A stretch of 64,000 nucleotides of DNA from JACCZX01 sp963710675 (lineage in GTDB: Bacteria; Pseudomonadota; Gammaproteobacteria; Burkholderiales; Burkholderiaceae_F): assembly GCA_963710675.1 (NCBI GenBank), contig CAVQBE010000027.1, positions 124,001 to 188,000 on the forward strand, read 5' to 3'. The notes beneath the pieces are model-generated. The model had not been told where the DNA came from. It ran no database searches and saw only the letters and a list, made by a program, of their open reading frames with translations. Position 1 is the first letter of the stretch; each line of letters starts with the position of its first letter. Positions 19,008 through 29,895 of this stretch are shown here, piece by piece. Made by a program: the position numbers and the translations under genes.

Positions 19008-19141
19008 CCGGGGGTCCGCTTCGCAACAGTCCTGCTTCGCCAGGCCTTGTGCTTTTGCGCGGACCGCCGATCCTTGCCGCGTTCCGCGAACCTGTCTAGT
19101 AACGTCCTGCACTGCGTTGCACTTACAGGACATGAGTGTGA

Positions 19142-19504
19142 TGGTGGAGGCGGGGGGAATCGAACCCCCGTCCGCGAATGATCCAGATCCAGTTCTACAT
19201 GCGTAGCCGGTCTATTTAAATCTCACTGCGCGCTTGGCCGATCGGCAGGCCGACGCGCAGCCAGTCACTTGTTCTCGATGCCGCCGTCGTGACTCCAGCG
19301 GCATCCAGCCTCTGTAAATGGCGCTGCTGTTAGTTGCCTAACCTAGCCCAGGGGCCAGCTAGTGCAGCGTCTAGCCGGTATTAAGCGGCTAAAGCAAACG
19401 CGTCTTCGTTGGCGTTTGTAGTGTTCCAGATGGATTTACGAGGTGACTGGTCCTCGGCATGCCCTGAGATCCTTCACGACCCACGTCGAAGCCAGGTCGC
19501 CCCC
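19142..19504 (-). ncRNA. ssrA: Transfer-messenger RNA (tmRNA)
   Basis: The 5' end GGGGGCGACCTGGCTTCGAC pairs with the 3' CGCCTCC before the encoded ACCA (19145-19142), forming the alanyl acceptor stem; the T arm is ACGGGGGTTCGATTCCCCC-like. The tag reading frame at 19413-19381 encodes ANEDAFALAA followed by TAA, with the terminal ALAA degron recognised by ClpXP. Length about 363 bases, normal for one-piece tmRNA. It rescues stalled ribosomes with SmpB. Apparently intact. Confidence 0.95.
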
Positions 19505-19552
19505 AAAGAAAAATCAATTGTACGCACATAGATGCGGTGCCAAGGCTCGAAA

Positions 19553-20243
19553 TCAAGCGGTTTGGCTGCGCCGCGCTCGATCGCCGTTCAGCAACCGCAA
19601 GATCTCTGGCGGTGAATCGATGACAGCGTGCGCACCCCACTGTTGATACGGTACGCCGTTGCCGAGATAGCCGTAACTCGCCACGACCGTGCGCATACCC
19701 GCTGCGTGACCCGCGTCAATGTCACGCTGATCGTCGCCTACATATATGGCCAGACTAGCATCCACGGCTGCAGTGGCGAGTGCGTACAGCAGCGGTGCTG
19801 GGTGTGGCTTCGAAAATTTCGTAGTGTCACCGCTGACGATGCACGCCGCGCGGTGCGAAAGGCTTAGCGCCTGTACAAGTGGCAGCGTGAAACGCGCAAG
19901 CTTGTTGGTAACAATTCCCCACTTGATACCGCGCTCCTCCAGCTGCAGAAGCGTGTCGTTCATTCCCGGAAATAGCGCGGAGTCAACGCAAAGTGCCGTC
20001 TCGTATTCGAGGAGGAACTCCTGGCGTAGTTCGTCGTATCGCGCGTCGTCCGGCGTAACGTTGAAGGCGCGGCCGACCATGCCACGTGCGCCGTGCGATA
20101 CGAATGGCCGCAACTCGGCAATCGGCAGCGGTTCCATGCCGCGCGCGATGCGCATTCTGTTTGACCGCAGCTGCGAGATCGGGTGCGGTATCCGCCAACG
20201 TCCCGTCAAGGTCGAGCAAAACGAGTTGCAGGTCGCGCTTCAT
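19553..20243 (-). CDS. gph: Phosphoglycolate phosphatase (frameshifted)
   Basis: About 230 residues. HAD motif I is LVLLDLDGTLADTAPDLAA, followed after a shift near 20160 by the cap domain (HGARGMVGRAFNV) and motifs II/III (WGIVTNKLARF, FSKPHPAPLLYAL), then IYVGDDQRDIDAGHAAGM for the acidic metal site. It removes 2-phosphoglycolate formed by DNA repair or oxygenation. Its ATG (20243) overlaps the ubiG stop as ATGA, and the ubiG-gph pairing is typical of betaproteobacteria. Confidence 0.9.
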
Positions 20244-20941
20244 CCCGGCTTGCGGCATGCCATCAGATAGTTGACGTCGGTGTCGGACCCCAATGTCGCA
20301 CTCTTGGTAAACGGGTTGTAGCGCATGCCGATCACTTCACGCACTTCAAGTCCGGCGGCACGTGCGTGGCGCGCGAGCTCGCTCGGTTTAAGAAACTTGG
20401 CGTATTCGTGGGTGCCGCGCGGCAACAGATTCAGAACATATTCCGCGCCCACAATCGCCAGTGCAAAGGCCTTGGCGTTGCGATTAATCGTGGAAAAAAA
20501 AACCCAGCCGCCCGGCTTGGCCAACGTTGCGCATGCCTGAACCGTTTGCGCCGGATCCGGAACGTGTTCGAGCATCTCCATGCATGTGACGACGTCGAAG
20601 GCTTCCGGCTGTCTCTGCGGCAAGCGTCTCGGCCGCGCACTCGCGATAATCGACGCGCGCCTTTGATTCGAGCGCATGCAGTTGCGCGACCTTCAGTGGC
20701 TTGTCGGCCAGGTCGATACCTAATACAAAATCGCTTTTGTGCGCCATCGCCTCGGTCAACACGCCGCCGCCGCAACCGACGTCGATCACGCGTTTGCCGG
20801 TAAGCGAGGCCAGTTGATCGATCCATTGCGAGACGGGCCGGATTGATGTCATGCAACGGCCGCATCGGTCCTTCGCGATCCCACCACTGTTGCCGCCAGC
20901 TCGCCGAATTTGTGAAGTTCGGCACTGATCCACGTTGTCAT
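20240..20941 (-). CDS. ubiG: Ubiquinone biosynthesis O-methyltransferase (frameshifted)
   Basis: Spliced length about 233 residues. Reads MTTWISAELHKFGELAA, WWDREGPMRPLHDINPARL, then SAM motif I VIDVGCGGGVLTEAMA, FDVVTCMEMLEHVPDP, GGWVFFSTINRNAKAF and C-terminal DVNYLMACRKPG. UbiG carries out both O-methylations of ubiquinone synthesis at the membrane. Frames change near 20870, 20830 and 20640. Start at 20941 gives the family N-terminus. Overlaps gph by ATGA; lies downstream of the ompA terminator, so it probably has its own promoter. Confidence 0.9.
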
Positions 20942-20987
20942 GCATGCGCCGGATGTTACGCAATCGCGAATGTGCAAAAGCGGGCGC

Positions 20988-21016
20988 AAAAAAAAGCCCC
21001 GCCGAAGCGGGGCTTA
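20988..21016 (-). terminator. Rho-independent terminator of the OmpA-family gene
   Basis: Minus strand reads AAGCCCCGC-TTCG-GCGGGGCTT then a run of T: a near-perfect GC stem with UUCG tetraloop, about 35 bases past the stop codon at 21047. Confidence 0.92.
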
Positions 21017-21046
21017 GTTTGCGCAAAGCTATTCTTATTAACGACT

Positions 21047-21808
21047 TTAGCGCTTGATCGGACGCGTACCGACTACTTCAACTTCGACGCGGCGGTTCGG
21101 CTGCAAGCAAGTCGATCAGCTGCTTCTGATTGCGGACCTCACCCTTCGCCGACGGATCCGCGCACTGCTTGACCGGATTGGCTTCACCCTTGCCTTCGGT
21201 GTAGACGCGGTTCGGCTCGATTCCCTTGGTGACAAGGTAATCCTTAACAGCCTGCGCACGACGTTGCGAAAGTTTCAGGTTGTAGGCATCGCTGCCGATG
21301 CGGTCTGTGTAGCCGACCGCGATGATCACTTCCAAGGCTGACACCGGCCAGTTTGGACACGAGGTCATCCAGCTTGGCACGGCCTTCCGGACGCAGCGTT
21401 GCTTTGTCGAAGTCGAACAACGCATCTGCCGCAAACGTCACCTTCTCGCTGGTCGGAGCAGGCGGCGCCGGTGGTGCTGGCGGCGCGGGCGGGGCCGGCG
21501 GTGCGGGTGGCGGGGGTGGCGGCGGTGGCGGCTCGCATACTTCTTTTGGCATCAATTGCCTTGTCGCATACGCAGCCGACGTGGAAATGGGACTGCCTTC
21601 GACCTTGGTGCTTCTGGCGCGCTCAACGCTCCAAAAGCCAGTCCGCCAGCACAGGCCAAACGGGTTCATGACGACGACCCCGTTCGGACTCATGAACGTA
21701 CGGGCTTTCGCGCGGATCAACGATCTTGATGTCCTTCTGCTGGGCGAAACTGACGCCAGAGATGGTCATCAATGCCGCGGCAACGAGGCCCAGCTTGATG
21801 AATTTCAT
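21047..21808 (-). CDS. OmpA-family outer membrane protein with Pro/Ala linker (frameshifted)
   Basis: About 250 residues. Sec signal MKFIKLGLVAAALMTISGVS-FAQ; a short domain; a Pro/Ala linker of nine prolines followed by APP repeats; then an OmpA peptidoglycan-binding domain (VTFAADALFDFDKATLRPEG, GYTDRIGSDAYNLKLSQRRA, YTEGKGEANPV, C-terminal NRRVEVEVVGTRPIKR). It should anchor the outer membrane to peptidoglycan; no full beta-barrel is visible, so it resembles the small OmpA-like proteins upstream of ubiG in Burkholderiales. Frames change near 21640, 21340 and 21095. Start supported by AGGAGC just upstream. Confidence 0.88.
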
Positions 21809-21956
21809 ATTGGTGCTCCTCACTCGAGATTCGAAGTATTTCTTGAAACTGAGCATCCGGTGCGCAAACCGGACGATCCCGGCAAGCCAGCGTCGATCGG
21901 TGGTCGTTTGGGCAGGCACGGCATTGAACCGTGCGCTTAAGCAAAAGCCTGCCTGC

Positions 21957-23312
21957 CTAAACAGCCCCGCTCGTGAGCAAAACTTGTCGGCAACGATTCT
22001 GCCACGCGCCTACCGATGCCATCAGGGTCTTTTCAAATTGGCCGTCGCTATCTGCGAGAGCTTGTCGCTTATGCACAACAGGCTTGCCCGCGATCCAGAC
22101 ATCAGTGACCTGTTCGCGGCCTGCCGCGTACACGATCTGCGACACGACGTCATAGAGCGGCTGAGTTTCAACCGCCGCCAGATCAAACGCCACCAGATCG
22201 GCCTGCTTGCCGATTTCGATCGATCCGATCCGTGCGTTCGAGCCCGAGCGCACAGGCGCCCGCCCAGAGTGGCGCTTTCGAGGGCTTCGCGCGCACCGAA
22301 CACGCTGGCGTCGTGAGCGACGCCTTTGGCCAACAATGCGGCCAGGCGGAGCTCGGCCAGCATGTCGATCCGGTTATTGCTTGCCGCGCCGTCGGTGCCG
22401 ATTGCGATGTTGACCCCGGCCGCTGATCAGTTTGGCGACCGGCGCGAGCCGCTGCCAAGCTTCAGGTTTGATGCCGGGCAGTGGGCCACTGATGCACCGC
22501 GCTGCGCGAGCAGCAGCGATTTCATGCGCGTTCAAATGAACGGCGTGCACCGCAATCAGCCGCTCCGACACGATGCCCAGCCGGTCGAGCCGCTGCAGCG
22601 GACGGCAGCCATGCTTGGCGACCGATTCCGCGATTTCATCTTCGGTCTCGTGCACATGGTAGTGGATCGGCAAATCGAGCTCCTCGGCCAGTACCGCGAT
22701 CCGCTTCAGCGTTTGATCGGCGACGGTGTAAGGCGCGTGCGGAGCCAGCGTGAAGCTCACCAGCGGGTCGTTGCGAAACGCATCACGCGTCGCCAGCCCT
22801 TTGCGCAGATAGTCTTCCGCATCCGGCGGCATACGCCGTCGGAAATTCGATCGCGACGATGCCCGCCACGACGCGCATGCCCAGGCTGCGCAGCGCGCGC
22901 ATGCACGCTTCTGGATAAAAGTACATATCCGAGCAGGTAGTCGTCCCGGAGCGCAACATCTCGAGCCCGGCCAGCTGCGCGCCGTCGTGCACGAAGTCGG
23001 CCGACACAGCGCTGCTTCCAGCGGCCAGATGCGATCCTTCAGCCACCGCATCAGCGGCAGATCGTCGCCGACGCCGCGCAGCAGCGACATTGCCGAGTGC
23101 GCGTGGCAGTTGACCAGACCTGGGTGTCACCGCGTGCGTCAGGAGCGTCATGCTGTTCATGGCGCGATAGCGTTGCGCTGGCTTCGGCCGATGGCAAGAC
23201 ATCGACGATGCGCCGCGTTGTAATTGCGATCGCATGATGCTCGAACACTGCCGCCGCGCGGCACGACCGGGATGACCCAGCGGGCATGCACCAGAGTGTC
23301 AATGTCGATCAT
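21957..23312 (-). CDS. Amidohydrolase, MtaD/TRZ-ATZ type (frameshifted)
   Basis: About 450 residues when spliced, beginning MIDIDTLVHARWVIPVVPRGG. Visible features: GLEMLRSGTTTCSDMYFYPE, PTAYAAG, FTLAPHAPYTVADQTLKR, the metal/catalytic block IHYHVHETEDEIAES, and the C-terminal IEIGKQADLVAFDL. The family removes ammonia from 5-methylthioadenosine or S-adenosylhomocysteine, or from related heterocycles. At least five frame changes (near 23240, 23110, 22840, 22480 and 22260). Divergent from gyrA, its usual neighbour in this group. Substrate is assigned by family only. Confidence 0.82.
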
Positions 23313-23463
23313 GGGAGAGGGTGTTTTTGCAGCTCGAGAATACGGCGCGCGATTACAGCACACCGAGACCGGGCATATCAGATCAAGACGAAATCGGTGG
23401 CTCTCGACTGATAAACTTCGCAATCCTAATTTTCTTGGCCGACAGCCTGCATTGGAAAATTCG

Positions 23464-26159
23464 GTGGATCAATTCGCCAAGGAAACGCTGCCGATTTCGC
23501 TCGAAGACGAGATGCGGCGTTCCTATCTCGACTACGCGATGAGCGTGATCGTCGGCCGCGCGTTGCCCGACGTGCGTGACGGTCTGAAGCCGGTGCATCG
23601 GCAGGGTGCTGTATGCAATGCACGAGAGCAATTACGTGCATACGCGGCCGTACGTCAAGTGCGCGCGCGTTGTCGGCGACGTGATGGGTAAGTATCACCC
23701 GCACGGCGACCAGGCGATTTACGACACGCTGGTCAGAATGGCGCAGCCGTTTTCGTTGCGCTATCTGCTGATCGACGGCCAGGGCAACTTCGGCTCGGTC
23801 GATGGCGATAACCCGGCGGCGATGCGCTACACCGAGTGCCGGTTGTCGAAGATCGCGGCGTCGATGCTGCTCGATATCGACAAGGAAACAGTCGACTTCG
23901 CTCCGAACTACGACGGCAAGGAGCAGGAGCCGCTGGTGTTGCCGGCGCGCGTCCCGAACCTGTTGATCAATGGCTCCGCCGGTATTGCGGTCGGAATGGC
24001 GACCAATATTCCGCCGCATAACCTCGGCGAAGTGATCGACGGCTGCATGGCGCTGTTGCGCAATCCGCAGGCGACGATCGATGAGCTGATCGAGCTGATT
24101 CCGGCGCCTGACTTTCCGACCGCGGGAATCATCTACGGCATCGAAGGCGTGCGCGAGGGCTATCGCACCGGTCGCGGCCGCGTGGTGATGCGCGCGAAGG
24201 CGCACTTCGAGGAAATCGACAAGGGTACGCGCTCGGCGATCATCATCGATGAGCTGCCGTATCAGGTGAACAAGCGCGTGCTGCTCGAGCGCATTGCCGA
24301 GATGGTCAACGAGAAGCGGATCGAAGGCATCTCCGATATTCGCGACGAGTCGGATAAATCAGGCATGCGCGTCGTGTTCGAGCTGAAGCGCAACGAGCTG
24401 CCCGATGTCGTGCTGAACAATCTATACAAGCAGTCGCAGCTGCAGGACACGTTCGGAATCAACATGGTGGCGCTGGTCGACGGCCAGCCGCGCGTGTTGA
24501 ACCTGAAGCAGATGCTCGATGCATTCTTGTCGCATCGGCGCGAAGTGATCACGCGGCGCACGGTGTTCGAACTGCGCGAGGCACGCCGCCGCGGCCACGT
24601 GCTGGAGGGGCTCGCAGTGGCGCTGGCCAACATCGACGAGTTCATCGCGTTGATCAAGGCGGCGCCGACGCCGCCGGTGGCAAAAACCGGTTTGATGGGC
24701 CGCGCGTGGGATTCATCAGTCGTGCGCGAGATGCTGACGCGCGCGGGTCGCGACATGAACGTCTATCGCCCGGAAGCGATGGACCCGCGCTTCGGACTGA
24801 TGGACGATGGGCTGTATCGGCTGTCGGAGGAGCAGGCCGAGCAGATCCTGCAGATGCGCCTGCAACGCCTGACCGGGCTGGAGCAGGACAAGATCGTCAA
24901 CGAATATCGCGACGTGATGGAGCAGATCACCGATCTGCTGAACGTTCTCGCAACGCCTGCGCGGATTACCGACATCATTGCCGACGAGCTGCTCGCGCTG
25001 AAGAGCGAGTTTGGCGACGCGCGGCGCTCGGAGATCGTGCGCAGCGCGCAGGATCTGATCACCGAGGATCTGATTACGCCGGAAGACATGGTGGTCACGC
25101 TGTCGCATGCCGGTTACATCAAGAGCCAGCCGCTGGCGGACTATCGTGCGCAGCGGCGCGGGGGCCGCGGCAAGCAGGCGGCGTCGACGCGCGAAGACGA
25201 CTGGATCGATCAGCTGTTCATTGCGCACACGCACGACACGATCCTGTGCTTCTCCGATCGCGGTCGGTTGTACTGGTTGAAAGTGTGGGAGGTTCCGCAG
25301 GGCGCAGCGCAACGCGCGCGGCCGGCCGATCGTCAACATGTTTCCGTTGATGGAGAACGAGAAGATCACGGTCGTGCTGCCGATCAAGCAGTTCGACGCA
25401 GAGCACTTCGTCTTCATGGCCACCGCGATGGGGACCGTGAAGAAAACTGCGTTGACGGATTTTTCGAACCCGCGCAAGGCCGGCATCATCGCTGTTGATC
25501 TAGACGCCGGTGACTACCTGATCGGCGCCGCCATCACCGACGGCAAACACGATGTGATGCTGTTCTCGGATGCCGGCAAGGCCGTGCGCTTCGATGAGAA
25601 CGACGTGCGGCCGATGGGCCGGCAGGCGCGCGGTGTTCGCGGCATGTGGTTGGACGAAGGTCAGCAGGTGATCGCGATGCTGGTGGCCGAAGATGAGCGA
25701 CAGAGTGTCCTGACTGCGACCGAAAACGGCTTCGGCAAGCGCACACCGATCGTCGAGTACACACGCCACTCACGCGCAACGCGCGGAATGATCGCGATCA
25801 CCACCAGCGAGCGAAACGGCAAGGTTGTCGCCGCCACGTTGGTGCGTAACGACGACGAAGTGATGCTGATCACGACCGGCGGCGTGCTGATTCGTACACG
25901 AGTTGCCGAGATTCGCGAGATGGGACGTGCAACGCAGGGCGTCACGCTGATTGCTCTGGATGACGGCACGCGGCTTTCCGGATTGCAGCGTGTGGTTGAG
26001 CGCGATAGCGATGTCGTCAATGGCGAGGCGGACGGTAACGACGGTCCGGGCACGCAACGGCCATCGATGCAGCGACAACGGCTCGGCGGACGTGCCGCCG
26101 CAAGCCTGACGTGCGGCAGCATCTCTGTGCAAACGTCTGCGCGGCGAGCTCTCGCATGA
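23464..26159 (+). CDS. gyrA: DNA gyrase subunit A (frameshifted)
   Basis: About 890 residues. GTG start at 23464, then VDQFAKETLPISLEDEMRRS. The winged-helix domain holds KYHPHGDQAIYDTLVRMAQ and the catalytic tyrosine lies in PAAMRYTECRLSK. The C-terminal beta-pinwheel carries a GyrA box AQRRGGRGKQ. Gyrase introduces negative supercoils with GyrB. Frames change at 23607 (extra base after CATCGGC), near 25305, and possibly near 26050, where the expected acidic tail (DSDVVNGEADGNDG) gives way to an atypical one; the true stop could be TGA at 26107 instead of the TGA at 26157 that overlaps pheA. Position 83 (E. coli numbering) is Gln. Confidence 0.93.
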
Positions 26160-27281
26160 GCGTGCCGGGCGCCGTCGCCGGCGAGCATGCCGACGATCGG
26201 CTGAAGCTGTTGCGCGAAGCGATCGACGCCGTCGATGACGCGCCTGATCAAGCTTTTGAACGAACGCGCGCAGCTTGCGCTTGACGTTGGGCAGATCAAG
26301 CACGGCGCCGGCACGCCGGTGTTCCGGCCCGAGCGCGAGGCAGAGGTGCTGCGACGCGCCGGCGCTGTGAACACGGGGCCGCTGTCGCGCGACCACGTCA
26401 CTAATATTTTTCGCGAAGTGATCTCGGCGTGCCGTGCACTGGAGCGGCCGATGACCGTCGCGTATCTCGGACCGGCGGGAACGTTTTCCGAGATGGCGAT
26501 GCAGCGACAGTTTGGTACCAGTGTCACTGGTCTGCCCTGCATGACACTGGACGAAGTATTCCGCACGACCGAGGCGGGAAGCGCCGAACTGGCCATCGTG
26601 CCGCTCGAAAATTCCTCCGAGGGCGCCGTCAGTCGCACGCTCGACTTGTTGCTTGCAACGCCGCTCAGCATGCTGGCCGAGGTGTCGATATCGGTCGAGC
26701 ACAACCTGTTTACGAAGAGCGGCTCGATGAATGGTGTGCAGCGTGTATGTGCGCACGCGCAGGCACTGGCGCAGTGCGCGGGATGGCTGAATCAACATTG
26801 GCCGACGCTCGAGCGGCAACCGGTCGCAAGCAACGCGGAAGGTGCTCGCCTGGCGTCGCAAGATGAAACAACCGCAGCCATTGCGGGTGAATCGGCAGCG
26901 CGGCACTTCAACGTTCAGACCGTGGCGGCGCAGATCCAGGACGACACGCACAACCGTACGCGCTTTGCCGTTCTCGGCGCGCAAGCCGCGCAGCGGCCGG
27001 CGCCATCGGCGCGCAACAAGACATCATTGATTCTTTCGGTGCCGAACAAGGCGGGCGCGGTGTTTCACATGCTGTCGCCGCTGGCGGCGCACGGCGTATC
27101 GATGACACGCTTTGAATCGAGGCCGGCGCGCGTCGGCACCTGGGAGTACTACTTCTACGTCGACCTCGAGGGTCATGTCGACGAGCCCGAAGTCGCGCGA
27201 GCGCTTGCCGAGCTGCAGCAGGCGTGCGCGTTCTACAAGTGCCTCGGCTCGTATCCGGCCGAGCGAACCGAATCGCAATGA
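26156..27281 (+). CDS. pheA: Bifunctional chorismate mutase/prephenate dehydratase (frameshifted)
   Basis: About 375 residues. AroQ-type chorismate mutase at the N-terminus (LKLLREAIDAVD, then LIKLLNERAQLALDVGQIK after a shift near 26237). The prephenate dehydratase domain follows (MTVAYLGPAGTFSEMAM, AIVPLENSSEGAVSRTLDLL), then a regulatory ACT domain (SLILSVPNKAGAVFHML and the Phe-binding FESRPARVGTWEYYFYVD). It makes phenylpyruvate from chorismate and is feedback-inhibited by phenylalanine. Follows gyrA directly; serC, usually between them in relatives, is absent. Its stop overlaps the hisC start as ATGA. Confidence 0.93.
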
Positions 27282-28388
27282 GCGATATCTCGGCGCTGCC
27301 GTACGTGCGCGCGATTGCGCCCTACCAGGCGGGCAAGCCGATCGACGAGTTGGCGCGCGAATTCGGGCTCGATCCGAGGTCAATCGTCAAGCTCGCATCG
27401 AATGAAAACCCGCGCGGCATGCCTGAGTCGGCAAGGCGTGCGATCGCGGAGGCGATGACTGATCTGGGGCGTTATCCCGACAGCAACGGGTTTGCGTTGA
27501 AGTCAGCGCTGTCCGCAAAGTTCAATGTTCCCAGCGACTGGATCACGCTCGGCAACGGCAGCAACGACATTCTCGAACTCGCTGCGGCGGCGCTGTTGTC
27601 GCCCGGTCGCAGTTGCGTCTACGCGCAGCATTCGTTCGCCGTGTATGCGCTGGCAACGCAGGCGCGCGGAGCACGCGCGATCGTGGCGCCGGCGAAGGAC
27701 CTTGGTCATGACGTGGACGCGATGGCGTCGGCGATTGTTGCGCGACACGGCATTGGTTTACATCGCCAACCCCAACAATCCCACCGGAACCCATCTGCCT
27801 GCGGAATCGATCGCAGCGTTTCCTCGCGCGCGTGCCGCCGCAAGTCGTAGTCGTGATCGATGAGGCCTACAACGAGTACCTGCCGCCCGATCGGCGCTTC
27901 GACAGCGTGCAGTGGGTGCGTGAATATCCGAATCTACTGATCTCGCGCACTTTCTCGAAAGCGTATGGCCTTGCCGGGCTGCGAGTCGGTTATGGCCTGG
28001 CGCAGCCGGCTCTGACCGATCTGCTGAATCGCGTGCGGCAGCCTTTCAACGTAAATGCAGTTGCGCAAGCGGCGGCGGTCGCTGCATTGGGCGATCAAGC
28101 GTTTCTCGATCAGAGTTATCGGCTGAACGTAGCCGGCATCAGGCAACTGACGGATGCGTTTCGCCGGCTGCAGTCTGAATTTCGTGCCGAGCTATGGCAA
28201 CTTCGTACTGGTCAAAGTAGGCGATGCGGGTCGCATCTATGAGCAATTGCTAAAGCGCGGCGTAATCGTGCGTCCTGTTGCCAATTACGACCTGCCGGAG
28301 TGGCTGCGCATCACGATCGGGTTGCCGGACAGAGAACGAGCGTTTTGTGCAAGCGTTGGCTGATTCGCTCGAAGCGGTCGCAGCTTGA
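27278..28388 (+). CDS. hisC: Histidinol-phosphate aminotransferase (frameshifted)
   Basis: About 370 residues. Starts MSDISALPYVRAIAPYQAGK, with SIVKLASNENPRG, ITLGNGSNDILELAA, VVVIDEAYNEYLP, the PLP lysine in SRTFSKAYGLAGLRVGYG, and the C-terminal Arg in LPEWLRITIGLP. The HisC2 type near pheA often also serves as an aromatic aminotransferase. Frames change near 27745, 27825, 28190 and 28333. ATGA overlap with pheA indicates coupling, so phenylpyruvate transamination is a likely extra role. Confidence 0.92.
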
Positions 28389-28546
28389 AACTGGCCCTGA
28401 TCAGACTTCGGCTATTCGCCGTGCCTCGATCTCAGGCCATGACGCATTGGGCGGGGAATCGCGCTGCCTTCTGACATGGCGTCCTAATTCGTGCCGGAGC
28501 TTGCACCTCGATGTGTAAGCTAGAAAAAACTCTCTCCGGATAAGCA

Positions 28547-29062
28547 GTGAATTGGCATTCGCTGTTAACAAGCGTGCTGGTTGCCGCGACATCGCTTGCG
28601 CTGCTCGCCTGCGATTCTCGCGGTCGAACCTACGAAGACTTTCGGCTGGTGCGCCTGACCGAGGGCGAATCGACCGAGCAGGACGTCCGCAAAGTCTTCG
28701 GCGCACCCTCCGCAGTACGTGATCTCGATGGAGGCAAGGGGCTCATTTACCCACTTGGCCCGGAAGGTCCGTATACGTTGTTGATGAAGATCGACGCCAA
28801 TGGCAAGTATCAAGGACGAGACAATCTGCTGACGCGGTCGAATTTCGAGCGCATCACGAATGGAATGAAGGAGCTCGACGTACTTGTCATGCTCGGCCGA
28901 CCCGGGCGTGCCGAGAAGTTTCCGTTGAAGCAGCAGTCGTCGTGGGAGTGGCGCTTTGTTGACGGTGGCACCGAGCGCGTTTTCGTGGTGACGTTCGACG
29001 ACAGAGGCACGGTCGTCAACTCGGCGATAGAGGAAGACCCTCGACGCTCAGGCGGGCGCTGA
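28547..29062 (+). CDS. Lipoprotein with BamE (SmpA/OmlA)-like fold
   Basis: 171 residues. Lipoprotein signal peptide with lipobox LALLAC (Cys about residue 22). The mature part shows two tandem BamE-like units: LTEGESTEQDVRKVFGAPS and GMKELDVLVMLGRPGRAE, each a helix followed by a G-x-P turn, plus SSWEWRFVDG strands. BamE assists outer-membrane protein assembly, but this protein is longer and may be a paralogue with another role. GTG start at 28547 is the only one giving the signal peptide. Separated by 158 bases from hisC and 210 from the pilin genes. Intact. Confidence 0.7.
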   Translation: MNWHSLLTSVLVAATSLALLACDSRGRTYEDFRLVRLTEGESTEQDVRKVFGAPSAVRDLDGGKGLIYPLGPEGPYTLLMKIDANGKYQGRDNLLTRSNFERITNGMKELDVLVMLGRPGRAEKFPLKQQSSWEWRFVDGGTERVFVVTFDDRGTVVNSAIEEDPRRSGGR

Positions 29063-29272
29063 CAACACGCTAATGCAGGCAGACTAGCCGTCGCCGGCGG
29101 GCAATCGGTCGAAGTTGCACGTTCGTGCTTGCCTTTTCATCCTTTCAGTGCAGCGCCTTGCTGCGCGCGACAGGCGCTTCTCCGCTCGTCGCGAGAGAGA
29201 TTCCACTGGGCGGTATCAACGCGCTTTGTGGATTGCGCATGGATAAGCTTCGGCGCCTGGAGGTGTCTAGCA

Positions 29273-29893
29273 ATGCGTTCGCGCGGTTTTACGTTGGTTG
29301 AGCTGCTGGTAGTGATGACGATCAGTGCGATCCTGATCGCCGCTGCCGTTCCAGCATTTCAATGGACGATTGCACGCAACCGCATTGCCGATGCGACCAA
29401 CCTTTTGTTGTCGAATTTTGAGTATGCGCGTATGGAAGCGTCGCGCCGCGGTAACACTATTTCAGTTTGTCGAACGCTTGATCCAAACGCGGCTCCGGCG
29501 TGCAGTGCTGCCGCGTCGGCCACGGTCGATGGCAATGATTGGGCGACTGGTTGGCTTGTATTTGAAAAGACTCCGCCGAACGTGGACGAAGCCAACTTTG
29601 AGGCGGGCGATCGATTGATTTTTCGTCAGCAGGTTTCCAACGGCGAGGCCGTGCGAGTCCTGATTCATTCCAACATCGCGGCACAGCGTGTGGCGTTTCA
29701 GCCGCGTGGCACCGGCGCAATATTGGGTGCTCAAACCTTTGCCATTACGTATGGAGTCGCACCTACTCCTGCGGTTGCGAGTCGTGCGCTTGGAGCTATT
29801 CCTTTAACGGCGGCGGGTCGTTGTATTCCAATCACATTGGTCGGTTCGATGCGGGTAATTCGTGCCGGGGTTGGTACCTGTCCTGCGGCATAA
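29273..29893 (+). CDS. fimT: Type IV pilus minor pilin, FimT/GspH family
   Basis: 206 residues. Class III prepilin leader MRSRG, cut by PilD before FTLVELLVVMTISAILIAAA with Glu at mature position 5. The GspH/FimT domain follows (NLLLSNFEYARMEASRRG, VSVCRTLD-like strand, WATGWLVFE). The ATG at 29273 is chosen for the short leader and the GGAGGTG Shine-Dalgarno; the open frame continues upstream without pilin features. Minor pilins prime pilus assembly in the inner membrane. First gene of fimT-pilV-pilW-pilX-pilY1-pilE. Intact. Confidence 0.9.
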   Translation: MRSRGFTLVELLVVMTISAILIAAAVPAFQWTIARNRIADATNLLLSNFEYARMEASRRGNTISVCRTLDPNAAPACSAAASATVDGNDWATGWLVFEKTPPNVDEANFEAGDRLIFRQQVSNGEAVRVLIHSNIAAQRVAFQPRGTGAILGAQTFAITYGVAPTPAVASRALGAIPLTAAGRCIPITLVGSMRVIRAGVGTCPAA

Positions 29894-29895
29894 CG

